64,000 nt of DNA from an uncultured Flavobacteriaceae bacterium (GCA_947497145.1 CANMFQ010000003.1:62001-126000); one strand, 5' to 3'. Shown: positions 8,819 through 18,507, counted from the first letter of the stretch. Program-made: numbers and translations. The notes: generated by a model from the letters alone, not told the origin.

Positions 8819-11599
8819 TTATTTTTTTCTTATTGGTCGCGAACTATTGTCTTTAGTTTTATCAAAAACATAGTCGATAATTTGTCGATGGCGATTTTTA
8901 GACCGCACCGCACTACCTGCTGCTGGTGATGCATAAAAGCGCCTTGAAGCAACTCTAAAACTACTTGCCTCATCAAAATGCATCAACATATGACTCCATG
9001 CTCCCATATTTCTGGGCTCTTCTTGCGCCCAAACAATATCATCAGCATTTTTATATTTGGCAATTATACCTCTCATTTTGTCTCCTGGTAAAGGAAACAA
9101 TTGCTCAACTCTAACCAAAGCTACATCGTCTCTATTTTTATCTTCTTTCTCAACAAGAAGGTCATAATAGAATTTTCCTGTACAAAAAACTAAGGTTTTT
9201 ACCTTATTTATTTCTGCAGTAGCATCATCAATTACCTCTTGGAAACTACCGTTAGCCAATTCATCAATTGTAGAAACAGCTCTAGGATGACGAAGCAAAC
9301 TCTTGGGTGTAAAAACAATCAAGGGTTTTCTGAAATTCACTTTCATTTGTCGCCTAAGCAAATGGTACATATTTGCTGGTGTTGAACAGTCAGCAATATA
9401 CATATTATCTCTAGCACACAATTGCAAATAACGCTCCATTCGCGCTGATGAATGTTCTGCACCTTGACCCTCATAACCATGTGGCAATAGCATCACCAAT
9501 CCGTTTTGCAACTTCCATTTATCTTCGGCAGCTGAAATATACTGGTCTATCATTATCTGTGCTCCATTACTAAAATCACCAAATTGAGCCTCCCAAATGG
9601 TTAGTGTATTTGGATTTGCCATTGCATACCCATAGTCAAAACCAACAACACCATATTCTGATAACAATGAATTGTATATTTGAAATCTCCCTTGCTCTTC
9701 AGAAAGATGATTCAAAAGCAATACCTCTTCTTCACTTGCCTCAACTTTTAATACTGCATGACGGTGTGAAAAAGTGCCTCTTTCAACATCTTGACCCGAT
9801 ATTCTTACACCAAAACCTTCTTCTAGCAAGGTTCCATAAGCCAAAAGTTCACCCATCGCCCAGTCAAGCTTGTCCTTTTCGAAAAACATTTTCTTACGAT
9901 CATTTATAAGCTTTTCTACTTTGCGCAAGAACTTTTTACCTTCAGGCAATTCGGTAATCACTTTTGCTATAGCTGTTAACTTATCTTTGTCAACAGTAGT
10001 ATCAACCGGCTCCATCATCTCCCATTCGCGAACATTTTCAAAACCTTTCCACTCATCAGCCATAAATGGTGTAATGATCGTCTTATCTTCTTTACGCGAA
10101 TCTTCTAATTCTTCTTCCAAAGAAGCTTTATACTCATCTTCAAGCTTCTTAACATAGGTATCATCAATAACACCTTCAGCAATCAATTTTTCAGCATAGA
10201 TATCTCTTGGATTCTGGTGCTTAGCAATTGCTTTATATAATTTAGGTTGCGTAAAACGAGGCTCATCACCTTCGTTATGCCCATATTTTCTATATCCTAA
10301 TAAATCTAAGAAAACATCTCTATTAAAACGCATTCTATACTCTAAGGCAAAAAGTGACGCATGAACAACTGCTTCAGCATCATCAGCATTAACATGCAAT
10401 ACTGGGCTTAAAGTTACCTTGCCCACATCAGTACAATAGGTAGATGAACGCGCATCTAAATAATTGGTTGTAAAGCCAATTTGATTATTAACCACAATAT
10501 GAATGGTTCCATTGGTTTTGTAGCCATCTAAATTAGCCATTTGCACTACCTCATACACCAAACCTTGACCTGCAATTGCAGCATCACCATGAACAACTAT
10601 AGGAAGCACTTTTGAAAAATCATCTTCATAATGTGCATCTTGTTTTGCTCTTGCTATACCTTCAACTACAGCGCCAACCGTTTCTAAATGCGATGGGTTG
10701 GGCGCAATATTCATTTTTATTTTTCGACCACTAGACGATTTTCTATCTGAAGTCCATCCTAGGTGATACTTTACATCACCATCAAAAATTTCTTGCTCGT
10801 AATCTTTACCGTCAAATTCGCTAAAAATATCCTTTGCTGATTTGCCAAAAATGTTCGTCAACACATTTAAGCGCCCTCGGTGTGCCATTCCCATAACAAA
10901 TTGTTCGACACCCATTTCTGCAGCGCGCTCAACAATAGCGTCAATACCGGGTATTAAAGACTCATTACCTTCCAATGAAAATCTTTTCTGACCCACATAT
11001 TTGGTATGCAAAAAGCCTTCAAAAGAAACCGCTTGATTCAGTTTTTTTAAAATATGCTTTTTTTGATTGACGTCATAATTAGGACTATTATCATTAACAT
11101 TCAACCAGTTCTGAATCCACTCAATACGTTGCGGTTTTCGAATATACATATACTCAACACCAATAGACTCACAGTAAATTTTAGTCAAATGCTGAATAAT
11201 ATTTCGCAAACTACTCGGCCCTATACCAAGTATTTCACCCGCCGTAAAAACGGTATCCAAATCTGCTTTGGTTAACCCAAAATTTTCGATAGCTAAAGAA
11301 GGTTCGTACTGTCTTCTTTCTCTTACGGGGTTGGTTTTGGTAAATAAATGGCCTCGATTTCTGTACCCATCAATCAATTTCACTACCTGAAATTCTTTCT
11401 GTAATGATTGCGGGATAACCATACTATCATTTGAAGTTGATAGCTCAGCCTCATCTGAGGAAGTTTCAAGTCCAAAATCATAACCCTGAAAAAAAGCACG
11501 CCAACTCGGCTCAACACTATCCGGACTAATTAAATACTTGTCGTATAATTCTGCAAAAAAAGAAGTATGTGCAGCGTTTAAAAAGGAATATTTATCCAT
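8819..11599 (-). CDS. sucA: 2-oxoglutarate dehydrogenase E1 component
   Basis: A thiamine-diphosphate enzyme of 926 residues that decarboxylates 2-oxoglutarate and succinylates the lipoyl arm of SucB. The N-terminal E2-contact helix (FFAELYDKYLISPDSVEPSWRAFF split over residues 14-37) is present. It is followed by the ThDP/Mg region (HGDAAIAGQGLVYE) and the transketolase-like C-terminal half (LLPHGYEGQGAEHSSARMER). Length is normal for the family. It is first in the sucA-sucB operon, with a -7 element about 37 bases upstream. Confidence 0.96.
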   Translation of the reverse strand: MDKYSFLNAAHTSFFAELYDKYLISPDSVEPSWRAFFQGYDFGLETSSDEAELSTSNDSMVIPQSLQKEFQVVKLIDGYRNRGHLFTKTNPVRERRQYEPSLAIENFGLTKADLDTVFTAGEILGIGPSSLRNIIQHLTKIYCESIGVEYMYIRKPQRIEWIQNWLNVNDNSPNYDVNQKKHILKKLNQAVSFEGFLHTKYVGQKRFSLEGNESLIPGIDAIVERAAEMGVEQFVMGMAHRGRLNVLTNIFGKSAKDIFSEFDGKDYEQEIFDGDVKYHLGWTSDRKSSSGRKIKMNIAPNPSHLETVGAVVEGIARAKQDAHYEDDFSKVLPIVVHGDAAIAGQGLVYEVVQMANLDGYKTNGTIHIVVNNQIGFTTNYLDARSSTYCTDVGKVTLSPVLHVNADDAEAVVHASLFALEYRMRFNRDVFLDLLGYRKYGHNEGDEPRFTQPKLYKAIAKHQNPRDIYAEKLIAEGVIDDTYVKKLEDEYKASLEEELEDSRKEDKTIITPFMADEWKGFENVREWEMMEPVDTTVDKDKLTAIAKVITELPEGKKFLRKVEKLINDRKKMFFEKDKLDWAMGELLAYGTLLEEGFGVRISGQDVERGTFSHRHAVLKVEASEEEVLLLNHLSEEQGRFQIYNSLLSEYGVVGFDYGYAMANPNTLTIWEAQFGDFSNGAQIMIDQYISAAEDKWKLQNGLVMLLPHGYEGQGAEHSSARMERYLQLCARDNMYIADCSTPANMYHLLRRQMKVNFRKPLIVFTPKSLLRHPRAVSTIDELANGSFQEVIDDATAEINKVKTLVFCTGKFYYDLLVEKEDKNRDDVALVRVEQLFPLPGDKMRGIIAKYKNADDIVWAQEEPRNMGAWSHMLMHFDEASSFRVASRRFYASPAAGSAVRSKNRHRQIIDYVFDKTKDNSSRPIRKK

Positions 11600-11635
11600 A
11601 AATTTTTTTTCTCTCTATGTGGAATAAATTCACCC

Positions 11636-11643
11636 CAAAAATA
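11636..11643 (-). promoter_or_regulatory. -7 promoter element of sucAB
   Basis: On the minus strand this is TATTTTTG (TAnnTTTG), 37 bases before the sucA ATG. It overlaps one arm of a 7-bp inverted repeat, TACGACA (11642-11648) and TGTCGTA (11671-11677), in the divergent space between sucA and the next gene. The repeat may be an operator, but this is only inference. Confidence 0.45.
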
Positions 11644-11701
11644 CGACATTTACCATTTCTAGGCGTATCTTGTCGTACTTTATCCCAAAAAAAGTGAAAA
11701 T

Positions 11702-12235
11702 ATGTGTAAAATATCATCTTTAACTTTCAAAAAACAGCTTTTAATTGTTCTCTTTCTCTTAGGTTGCATATCTTGTTTTGCTCAAAATGACACCCAAAAA
11801 AGTGAATTTTGGAAAAATGTACGTTTCGGCGGCAGTGCAGGACTAGGTTTTAGCAATGGAGGTTTTAATGGAGCTATAGCCCCTAGTGCCATCTATCAAT
11901 TTAACGATCAATTTGCTGCGGGCACCAGTTTAAATCTCAATTATTCCAAATTTAACGAGTCAAAATTTTTAGCCTACGGCGGAAGTATATTATCCTTATT
12001 CACACCCATACCACGCATTCAATTATCTGCTGAATTTGAGCAATTACGAATTAACCAGTCTACAGGAAGTGGCGCAGTACAAATGAAAGATAATTATTGG
12101 TCTCCAGCTTTATTTTTTGGAGCAGGATACGCTTATCAAAACATAACTGTAGGCATACGCTATGACGTAATTCACGACGACAAAAAAAGCATTTACCCAA
12201 GTGCTTTGCTACCTTTTATTCGGGTTTATTTTTAA
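11702..12235 (+). CDS. Small secreted outer-membrane protein, function unknown
   Basis: A protein of 177 residues with a signal peptide (LLIVLFLLGCISCFAQ) and a body of glycine/aromatic strands (FGGSAGLGFSNGG, LFFGAGYAYQNITVGIRYD) ending in a terminal Phe, as in small outer-membrane barrels. It is divergent from sucA. From memory, homologues next to sucA in flavobacteria are often labelled 'alpha-ketoglutarate decarboxylase'. Nothing in the sequence supports such an enzyme: there is no cofactor motif and the size is far too small. The label probably spread from the neighbouring gene. Confidence 0.7.
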   Translation: MCKISSLTFKKQLLIVLFLLGCISCFAQNDTQKSEFWKNVRFGGSAGLGFSNGGFNGAIAPSAIYQFNDQFAAGTSLNLNYSKFNESKFLAYGGSILSLFTPIPRIQLSAEFEQLRINQSTGSGAVQMKDNYWSPALFFGAGYAYQNITVGIRYDVIHDDKKSIYPSALLPFIRVYF

Positions 12236-12307
12236 GTAGAACCAAGAGAGATTCTTTATTACCACATAAGTTCATTAATGAGAAGAGCTGGTGGCGAGGA
12301 GGTAGGA

Positions 12308-12598
12308 GGAAAAAGAGAGCAAAGAGAAGAGAATTCAAGAAACAGGAATCAAGAGGCAAGAATCAAGAGAGGTGAATGTCCCTGATTATAATTGACCGTT
12401 TTTAGTTAGTAATCTTATTTGGTATAAAATAGTACTAATTGACTTGTTTTTCATTGGTAATGATTTCCAACAATCCTGTTTCTTGGCTCTTGTTTCTCTC
12501 TGCTCAAGATGTAATGATAAAAATCCCTGTTCTTTGTTCTAACAGCACAGCGGTCTTTGTTCTATTTTCTTTCAGCGCAGCGGTCTTATTTTTCTAAT
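12308..12598 (+). repeat. Dispersed intergenic repeat, copy 1
   Basis: This 391-base gap between convergent genes holds no gene. It opens with purine-rich words (AAAAGAGAGCAAAGAGA) and continues with TGTCCCTGATTATAATTGACC, then a TTGACTTGTTTTTCAT block, and ends in CAGCGGTCTT, which occurs twice. The same words occur in the same order and orientation at 18289-18507. Not protein coding. Confidence 0.7.
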
Positions 12599-12626
12599 AA
12601 AAAAGGCTGAATAGCGCTATAAAGGA

Positions 12627-12983
12627 TTAAGAATATTTCACCCTAAACCACACCTTTTGCATTTCTCGTTTCAAAATTAAAAACGTTACTTGCGCTGCAA
12701 CTTCGACCACGTCGGTTACTTTAATATCTTTAAATGATTTCTCAGGAACATCTATAATATACAGCAGGTTAAGATAATCGGTAAACTTCTCTAATATTAG
12801 ATAATAAATTTTTTCGTGCACCACAGTTTTTAACTGTTGTGGAGAAATGGCATCATCAAGAATATCGATATCAATATTTGCTAGGGCAAAATCTTTTTTC
12901 AATTGCGCCACCAATTTAACGTATAGCTGATCATTTTTAGCTTTTTGAAGTAATGCCTCGGTATCAAAAAAATCAAGATTCAT
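12627..12983 (-). CDS. Conserved hypothetical cytoplasmic protein
   Basis: I start this protein of 118 residues at the ATG at 12981-12983 (MNLDFFDTEALLQKAKN). The reading frame stays open for 45 codons further upstream, but that part is basic, low in helix signal and lacks a good start. The protein looks all-helical with alternating Leu/Ile and Lys/Glu, and has no cysteine, signal peptide or membrane segment. I do not recognise the family. It lies 165 bases downstream of the amidohydrolase gene and may be expressed separately. Confidence 0.6.
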   Translation of the reverse strand: MNLDFFDTEALLQKAKNDQLYVKLVAQLKKDFALANIDIDILDDAISPQQLKTVVHEKIYYLILEKFTDYLNLLYIIDVPEKSFKDIKVTDVVEVAAQVTFLILKREMQKVWFRVKYS

Positions 12984-13148
12984 AGTATATTTACGAATTA
13001 ACAATACATTTAGATGTAGCATGCGTCTTGATCTTTTAACTTGCAATCGAGCGTTATAGCTTTTACATGTAAAAGAAGAAGTCAAGATGTACCTATTCCC
13101 TTCAAGCTCAAAAAGCAAGAATTTTATGCTGGAATGAGCGTCATCGCC

Positions 13149-14423
13149 TTACTGTTTATAAACCGTACCGTTTTTCATCACAAACCCTACATTTTCTAAC
13201 ACCTTTACATCCTTTATGGGATCGCCTTCTACGGCAATAATATCAGCAAAAAAACCTGCTTTTAGTTTACCTATTTCTTCCTCCATTCCCAAAAGCATGG
13301 CATTGGTAACGGTAGCTGCCTTTAGTGACTCTTTAACAGGTATACCCGCCTCTAACAGATACCCAAATTCAATAGCATTTGTTCCGTGTGGAAAAACTCC
13401 TGCATCGGTACCAAAACCCATAGGCACGCCTTTTTTATAGGCTTTTGCCATTGTACGCTGGTGAATAGGCCCAATCTCTAGCGCTTTTCTGGCCACTACC
13501 GGCGGGAAAAACCCGGGTTGTTTTGCTTTTTCTGCTACTTGCTTTCCGGCACTAATCGTAGGTATCAAATAGCAATTATGTTTAATCATTAGCGCCATGG
13601 TCTCTTCACTCATAAAAGAACCATGCTCTATTGTATTTACGCCACCAAGTATCGCCAATTTCATACCCTCATCGCCATGTGCGTGCGCTGCTACCGACAT
13701 TCCATAATTTTTTGCCGTACTGGTAATTGCCTTTATTTCTTCAAGGGTAAACTGCGGATTATGCCCACTTTTAGCCACACTCAACACCCCACCAGTAGCC
13801 GTTATTTTAATAACATCGGCACCATTTTTATACCGTTGACGTACCGCCTTTTTTGCATCATCTGGCGAATTAACAACACCTTCTTTGGGGCCTGGGTCAC
13901 CCATAAGGTCGTGTTTCATACCATTAGTAGGGTCTGCATGCCCACCTGTTGTAGCCAATGCTTTTCCTGAAGTAATTATACGAGGGCCTGGAACATGACC
14001 TTTATTAATAGCATTTCGCAACGCAATATTTACTCCCGTACCTCCCAAATCTCGCACGGTAGTAAAACCAGCCATTAAAGTAGACTTTGCATAAACGGCT
14101 GATTCAAAAGCTACATCTGCTTCATTATTGGTGAATCGTTTAATATATACTTGTGGATTAAACTCCGACTCTAAATGCACATGCATATCAATAAGTCCTG
14201 GTAGCACGGTTTTCGATTTCAAATCTATAACCGTATCAACATCTGAACCCGACACATAGCCATTTTGAATGCTTTTTATTTTATTTTCCGAAACCACAAT
14301 GGTTTTCTCAGAAAGCAATTTACCTGTATCTGTATCTAATATCGCCCCACAATGCAAATACACATCTTGAGCAGGTAACAACATAGTAAAAAAGAGTGCT
14401 AATAAAAATAGTGTAGTTCGCAT
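13149..14423 (-). CDS. Secreted amidohydrolase-superfamily metallohydrolase
   Basis: An enzyme of 424 residues with a signal peptide (LFLLALFFTMLLPAQ), so periplasmic or outside. It has the amidohydrolase barrel: DMHVHLE (metal ligands His81 and His83), KITATGGVLS (candidate carboxylated or ligand Lys), AAHAHGDEGM and IEHGS (His ligands) and GTDAGVFPHG (Asp). The arrangement is that of imidazolonepropionase-like or Xaa-Pro dipeptidase-like secreted amidohydrolases. The substrate cannot be told; cleavage of peptides or cyclic amides is typical. It has no operon partner apart from the downstream hypothetical gene. Confidence 0.85.
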   Translation of the reverse strand: MRTTLFLLALFFTMLLPAQDVYLHCGAILDTDTGKLLSEKTIVVSENKIKSIQNGYVSGSDVDTVIDLKSKTVLPGLIDMHVHLESEFNPQVYIKRFTNNEADVAFESAVYAKSTLMAGFTTVRDLGGTGVNIALRNAINKGHVPGPRIITSGKALATTGGHADPTNGMKHDLMGDPGPKEGVVNSPDDAKKAVRQRYKNGADVIKITATGGVLSVAKSGHNPQFTLEEIKAITSTAKNYGMSVAAHAHGDEGMKLAILGGVNTIEHGSFMSEETMALMIKHNCYLIPTISAGKQVAEKAKQPGFFPPVVARKALEIGPIHQRTMAKAYKKGVPMGFGTDAGVFPHGTNAIEFGYLLEAGIPVKESLKAATVTNAMLLGMEEEIGKLKAGFFADIIAVEGDPIKDVKVLENVGFVMKNGTVYKQ

Positions 14424-14697
14424 TGGTTATAATTTTAGTTTTAATTTCAGTAAACGATTTTCAGCACCACCTAGCAAGGCAATAAAAGGAAACATACCCC
14501 GTCAATTTTAGCTTCGATCATAAATTCTCAAGTGATACTAAAGATACTTTAAGAAAATCAAACAGCACTATTTTTACAGTAACTATATGAGAAAAAATCA
14601 TCAACATTCGTGTATGCTACGTAAACCGAGCTCCTCTCTTTTTTGACACCCCATTACCATTCATACTCCTGCCATTTTAAAATAGCAGAAGCACAAA

Positions 14698-15717
14698 TTA
14701 CTTTTTACGAATCTTCTGCTCCCAATCCCATGCTGTTTTCATAGCTTCATCTAGCGTAGCGATTGCTTTCCAACCCAGCACATTATTTGCTTTAGTAGTA
14801 TCAGCATAAGCGGTAGTAATATCCCCTTCTCTACGACCTACTATTTTATAATTTAGTTTTTTACCCGACACCTTCTCAAAGCTGTTTATTACTTCGAGTA
14901 CACTGCTTCCTTTTCCTGTTCCTACATTGAAGAACTCATAATTGTCATTGTTCTCCCCGGCCAACAAACGCTTTAAAGCAATTACATGCGCCTTAGCCAA
15001 ATCTACTACGTAAATATAGTCACGTACCGCTGTACCATCTTCAGTGGGGTAATCATCACCAAAAACCGAAAGTTCTTTACGCAGTCCTGCTCCTGTTTGT
15101 GTTATAAAAGGCACTAGATTTTGTGGCACTCCTATAGGCAATTCCCCAATTTCTACACTCGGATGCGCCCCCATTGGATTAAAATAACGCAAAGCAATAG
15201 CATTTAAACTTGGGGTCACTTTACAGGTATCAGCAATAATTTCTTCACCCATTTGTTTGGTATTACCATAAGGAGATTCTGCTGGCTTTACCGGGGCATT
15301 TTCGGTAATTGGCATTTCATCAGCTTGACCATAAACCGTACAGGAAGAACTAAAAATGAAACTTGCTTTATCTTTTTTCGCAAGTTCTTGAAGTAAATAA
15401 ACCAAGGTACCAATATTGTTTTCGTAATACAGTAAGGGTTTTTCAACACTTTCGCCTACCGCTTTTGAAGCAGCGAAATGGATAACCCCTTGTACGTCTT
15501 GGTGTCTTTTAAAAAAATCAGACACCTTATCTTTTTCTTTTAAATCTATTTTTTCAAATTCAGGAGTTTTCCCTGTAATGGCGGTAATTCCATCTAAAAC
15601 TTTTTCAGAAGAATTTGAGCAGTCATCAATAATAACCACTTCAAAACCTTCATTTTGTAATTCAACAACGGTATGCGAACCAATAAAACCTAAACCTCCT
15701 GTGACAAGAATTTTCAT
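14698..15717 (-). CDS. galE: UDP-glucose 4-epimerase
   Basis: A protein of 339 residues of the extended short-chain dehydrogenase family that interconverts UDP-glucose and UDP-galactose. Visible marks are the NAD-binding TGGLGFIGSHT at the N-terminus, DDCSNSS, FSSSCTVYG, and the catalytic Y-x3-K in SPYGNTKQMGEE. Length matches GalE. It lies 53 bases after the DegT-type aminotransferase gene, so the two probably supply nucleotide sugars for surface polysaccharide or LPS. Confidence 0.95.
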   Translation of the reverse strand: MKILVTGGLGFIGSHTVVELQNEGFEVVIIDDCSNSSEKVLDGITAITGKTPEFEKIDLKEKDKVSDFFKRHQDVQGVIHFAASKAVGESVEKPLLYYENNIGTLVYLLQELAKKDKASFIFSSSCTVYGQADEMPITENAPVKPAESPYGNTKQMGEEIIADTCKVTPSLNAIALRYFNPMGAHPSVEIGELPIGVPQNLVPFITQTGAGLRKELSVFGDDYPTEDGTAVRDYIYVVDLAKAHVIALKRLLAGENNDNYEFFNVGTGKGSSVLEVINSFEKVSGKKLNYKIVGRREGDITTAYADTTKANNVLGWKAIATLDEAMKTAWDWEQKIRKK

Positions 15718-15770
15718 TTAATTATATATAATTTGATTAGTGAGACAACAATGCAAATAGTTGTTTTTTT

Positions 15771-16925
15771 TTAAGCATTAACAAAATCAATAACCGTAGA
15801 TGTGATATATTCAATTTGCTCATCATCTAACTCTGTATGCATTGGCAACGAAATAACTTCTTTTATCAGTTGGTTGGTAACAGGAAAATCGGCCTCGTTA
15901 TAACGGTCATCTAAATAGGCTTTTTGACGGTGTAACGGAATTGGGTAATACACACCGCAAGGAATTCCTTTATCACTTAAATGCTGCACCAAATCATCTC
16001 GTTTTCCATTAGTAATTTTTAGTGTATACTGATGAAAAACATGGCAATCGCAATTTTCACAAATCGCGGAAGTACAATTTGTCGTCACCGGAACAACGAT
16101 ATGGGCTTGACCCGCAAAAGCAGCCGAATATTTACGAGCGGCATTTCTTCTCGCATCACAATACGCATCCAATTTAGGTAGTTTTGCTCGTAATACTGCT
16201 GCCTGAATAGAGTCTAACCTAGAGTTCACACCAACTACATCATGATGATAACGTACATACATACCATGATTAACGATACCTCTAAGCGTGTGCGCCAATT
16301 CATCATCATTGGTAAAAATAGCACCACCATCACCGTAACATCCTAAATTTTTTGATGGAAAAAATGACGTCGACCCTACATGTCCAATAGTACCTGCCTT
16401 TTGTTTCTTTCCATTTTTTGAAGTATAATTTGCTCCAATAGCCTGGGCGTTGTCTTCTATAACAAAAAGATTGTACTTTTCAGCAAGTGCCAAAATAGCA
16501 TCCATATTAGCACATTGACCAAACAAATGAACAGGCACAATGGCTTTAGTTTTTGGGGTTATAGCTCTTTCAATAGCAGCAACATCAATATTAAATGTAT
16601 CTGGCTCCACATCTACCAATACAGGAGTAAGTTGCAATAAAGCAATTACCTCAACAGTAGCTGCGAAGGTAAAATCGGCGGTAATGACCTCATCTCCCGG
16701 TTTTAATCCCAATCCCATCATCGCTATTTGAAGCGCATCAGTACCATTCGCACAAGGGATAACATGCTTCACACCTAAGTATGCTTCCAATTCCTTTTGA
16801 AATTCTTTTACATCTGCTCCATTAATAAAAGCAGAAGTTTCTAAAATAGTTGAAATAGAACTATTCACTTGTTCTTTAATAGCTTGGTACTGCCCGTTAA
16901 GGTCTACCATTTGAATTTTCTTCAT
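15771..16925 (-). CDS. DegT/DnrJ/EryC1/StrS-family nucleotide-sugar aminotransferase
   Basis: A PLP enzyme of 384 residues that transfers an amino group to a keto-sugar nucleotide. Marks are NGTDALQIAMMGL, the cofactor-contacting EDNAQAIGA, and FFPSKNLGCYGDGG with the PLP-binding Lys192. A loop at 284-294 holds four cysteines (C-x4-C-x2-C-x-C) just before the conserved CHVFHQYT, which looks like a metal-binding insertion. The context with galE suggests envelope sugar synthesis. The exact sugar is unknown. Confidence 0.92.
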   Translation of the reverse strand: MKKIQMVDLNGQYQAIKEQVNSSISTILETSAFINGADVKEFQKELEAYLGVKHVIPCANGTDALQIAMMGLGLKPGDEVITADFTFAATVEVIALLQLTPVLVDVEPDTFNIDVAAIERAITPKTKAIVPVHLFGQCANMDAILALAEKYNLFVIEDNAQAIGANYTSKNGKKQKAGTIGHVGSTSFFPSKNLGCYGDGGAIFTNDDELAHTLRGIVNHGMYVRYHHDVVGVNSRLDSIQAAVLRAKLPKLDAYCDARRNAARKYSAAFAGQAHIVVPVTTNCTSAICENCDCHVFHQYTLKITNGKRDDLVQHLSDKGIPCGVYYPIPLHRQKAYLDDRYNEADFPVTNQLIKEVISLPMHTELDDEQIEYITSTVIDFVNA

Positions 16926-16970
16926 AGGAAAGGCGTTATGTTAAAGTCTAATAAGATGTCAAATTAAAGA

Positions 16971-16978
16971 CAAAAATA
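16971..16978 (-). promoter_or_regulatory. -7 promoter element of the aminotransferase-galE pair
   Basis: TATTTTTG on the minus strand, an exact TAnnTTTG, 46 bases before the aminotransferase ATG in the divergent gap with waaA. No clear -33 TTG at the usual spacing. Confidence 0.4.
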
Positions 16979-17039
16979 CGAAACCAACCGCAATGATTTT
17001 ATTTGAAAGAAGTGTATTTTCGCAGCAAATAATTTTGAT

Positions 17040-18278
17040 TTGGATTTTATATACAATCTAATTGCCAATTTAGCTTGGCTACCCTTACAATTAGCTGCAC
17101 GCTTCAGTTCAAAAATTAAGCTTTTTGTTAACGGAAGAAAGGATACTTTTTCTCAACTAGCCTCGGCAATCAACAAAACAGATTCAGTCGTTTGGTTGCA
17201 CGCATCTTCTTTAGGAGAATACGAACAAGGCCTTCCTATTATTGAGCGATTACGCAATGAGTTTCCATCGTATAAAATTTTGGTCACCTTCTTTTCACCC
17301 TCTGGCTATGAGGTAAAAAAAAATACGTCGGCTGCTGATGTGGTTACCTACCTTCCTTTAGATACTAAAAAGAATGCCCTACGCTTCATAGCACTTGCGC
17401 AGCCAAAATTGGCGATTTTTGTGAAGTACGAAATATGGCCCAACTATTTGAACGCACTAAAAGAAAATGGTATCCCCGCACTACTTGTTTCTTCGATTTT
17501 TAAAAAAGACCATATCTATTTTAAAAGCTACGGCGGTTTTATGCGAAAGGCTCTAAAAACCTTTACTCATATTTTTGTTCAAGATGAGTACTCGGCCCAA
17601 CTTTTAAAAACCATTAAAATTACAAACACAACCATTAGCGGTGATACGCGATTAGACAGGGTTTCTGAAATTTTGGAAAGAGATAATACGTTGTCTTTTA
17701 TGGAAAAATTCAAACAAGACAAATTGTGTTTTGTTGCCGGAAGCACCTGGCCCGAAGGTGAAACTGTTTTAATAGATTACATCAATGATAGCCCAAAAAA
17801 CATGAAGTTTGTTTTAGCTCCACACACTATTAAGACTGAAAAGGTACTAGGACTCGTAGGTGCAATCTCAAAAAAGACCGCTATTTACTCCAAAATGGAT
17901 GAAAACATTATCAGCCAGTATGATGTACTAATTATTGATACCATAGGAATGCTCACCAAAATATATAGCTATGCAGACATCGCTTATGTTGGCGGTGGAT
18001 TTTCAAACAAAGGATTGCACAATACCCTTGAGCCTGCCGTATTTGGCATTCCCGTTATCATAGGACCTAACTACAAAGGCTACAAAGAAGCCGAAGACTT
18101 GGTAAAAGAGCGTGGAATTTTAACCGTAAATGATAGTTGGGACTTTAATGAGCTGTTAAAAAAATTAGTACAAAACCCTGAACTCATCAAAAAAGCAGGA
18201 GAAACAAACGTACAATACATCACCAAAAACAAAGGGGCAAGCAGACAAATTATAGACCATATCCGCAGGTTGTTGTAG
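17040..18278 (+). CDS. waaA: 3-deoxy-D-manno-octulosonic acid (KDO) transferase
   Basis: A glycosyltransferase (GT30) of 412 residues that adds KDO to lipid A precursor at the inner membrane. An N-terminal hydrophobic stretch (FIYNLIANLAWLPLQLAARF) anchors it, followed by KIKLFVNGRK, HASSLGEYEQGLPI with the catalytic Glu, VKYEIWPNYL, and the sugar-nucleotide binding end YVGGGFSNKGLHNTLEPA. The start codon is TTG: no ATG is in frame upstream and the residues match the usual N-terminus. A KDO transferase implies normal LPS. Confidence 0.93.
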   Translation: MDFIYNLIANLAWLPLQLAARFSSKIKLFVNGRKDTFSQLASAINKTDSVVWLHASSLGEYEQGLPIIERLRNEFPSYKILVTFFSPSGYEVKKNTSAADVVTYLPLDTKKNALRFIALAQPKLAIFVKYEIWPNYLNALKENGIPALLVSSIFKKDHIYFKSYGGFMRKALKTFTHIFVQDEYSAQLLKTIKITNTTISGDTRLDRVSEILERDNTLSFMEKFKQDKLCFVAGSTWPEGETVLIDYINDSPKNMKFVLAPHTIKTEKVLGLVGAISKKTAIYSKMDENIISQYDVLIIDTIGMLTKIYSYADIAYVGGGFSNKGLHNTLEPAVFGIPVIIGPNYKGYKEAEDLVKERGILTVNDSWDFNELLKKLVQNPELIKKAGETNVQYITKNKGASRQIIDHIRRLL

Positions 18279-18288
18279 TTAAAGCTGA

Positions 18289-18507
18289 GAAAAGAGAGCA
18301 AAAGAGAAACAAGAGTCATGTGTCCCTGATTATAGTTTGACCATTTTTAGCTATTAATTTCATTGTTAGAAATAGTAATAATTGGCTTGTTTCTCATAGG
18401 TATTGATTTTCTGGAGGAAACAGGAACCAAGAAAAAGGACTAAAGAAACTTGTATGTCTCTGTTCTTTGTTCATGGAGGGCAGCGGTCTTGGTTCTTGTT
18501 TCTTGAA
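18289..18507 (+). repeat. Dispersed intergenic repeat, copy 2
   Basis: The gap between waaA and the sugar porter gene carries the second copy of the repeat at 12308-12598. Shared words in order are AAAAGAGAGCAAA, TGTCCCTGATTATA, TTGACC.TTTTTAG, GGCTTGTTTCTCAT (copy 1: GACTTGTTTTTCAT), TCTGTTCTTTGTTC (copy 1: CCTGTTCTTTGTTC) and GCAGCGGTCTT. It has no reading frame of note. Confidence 0.7.
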
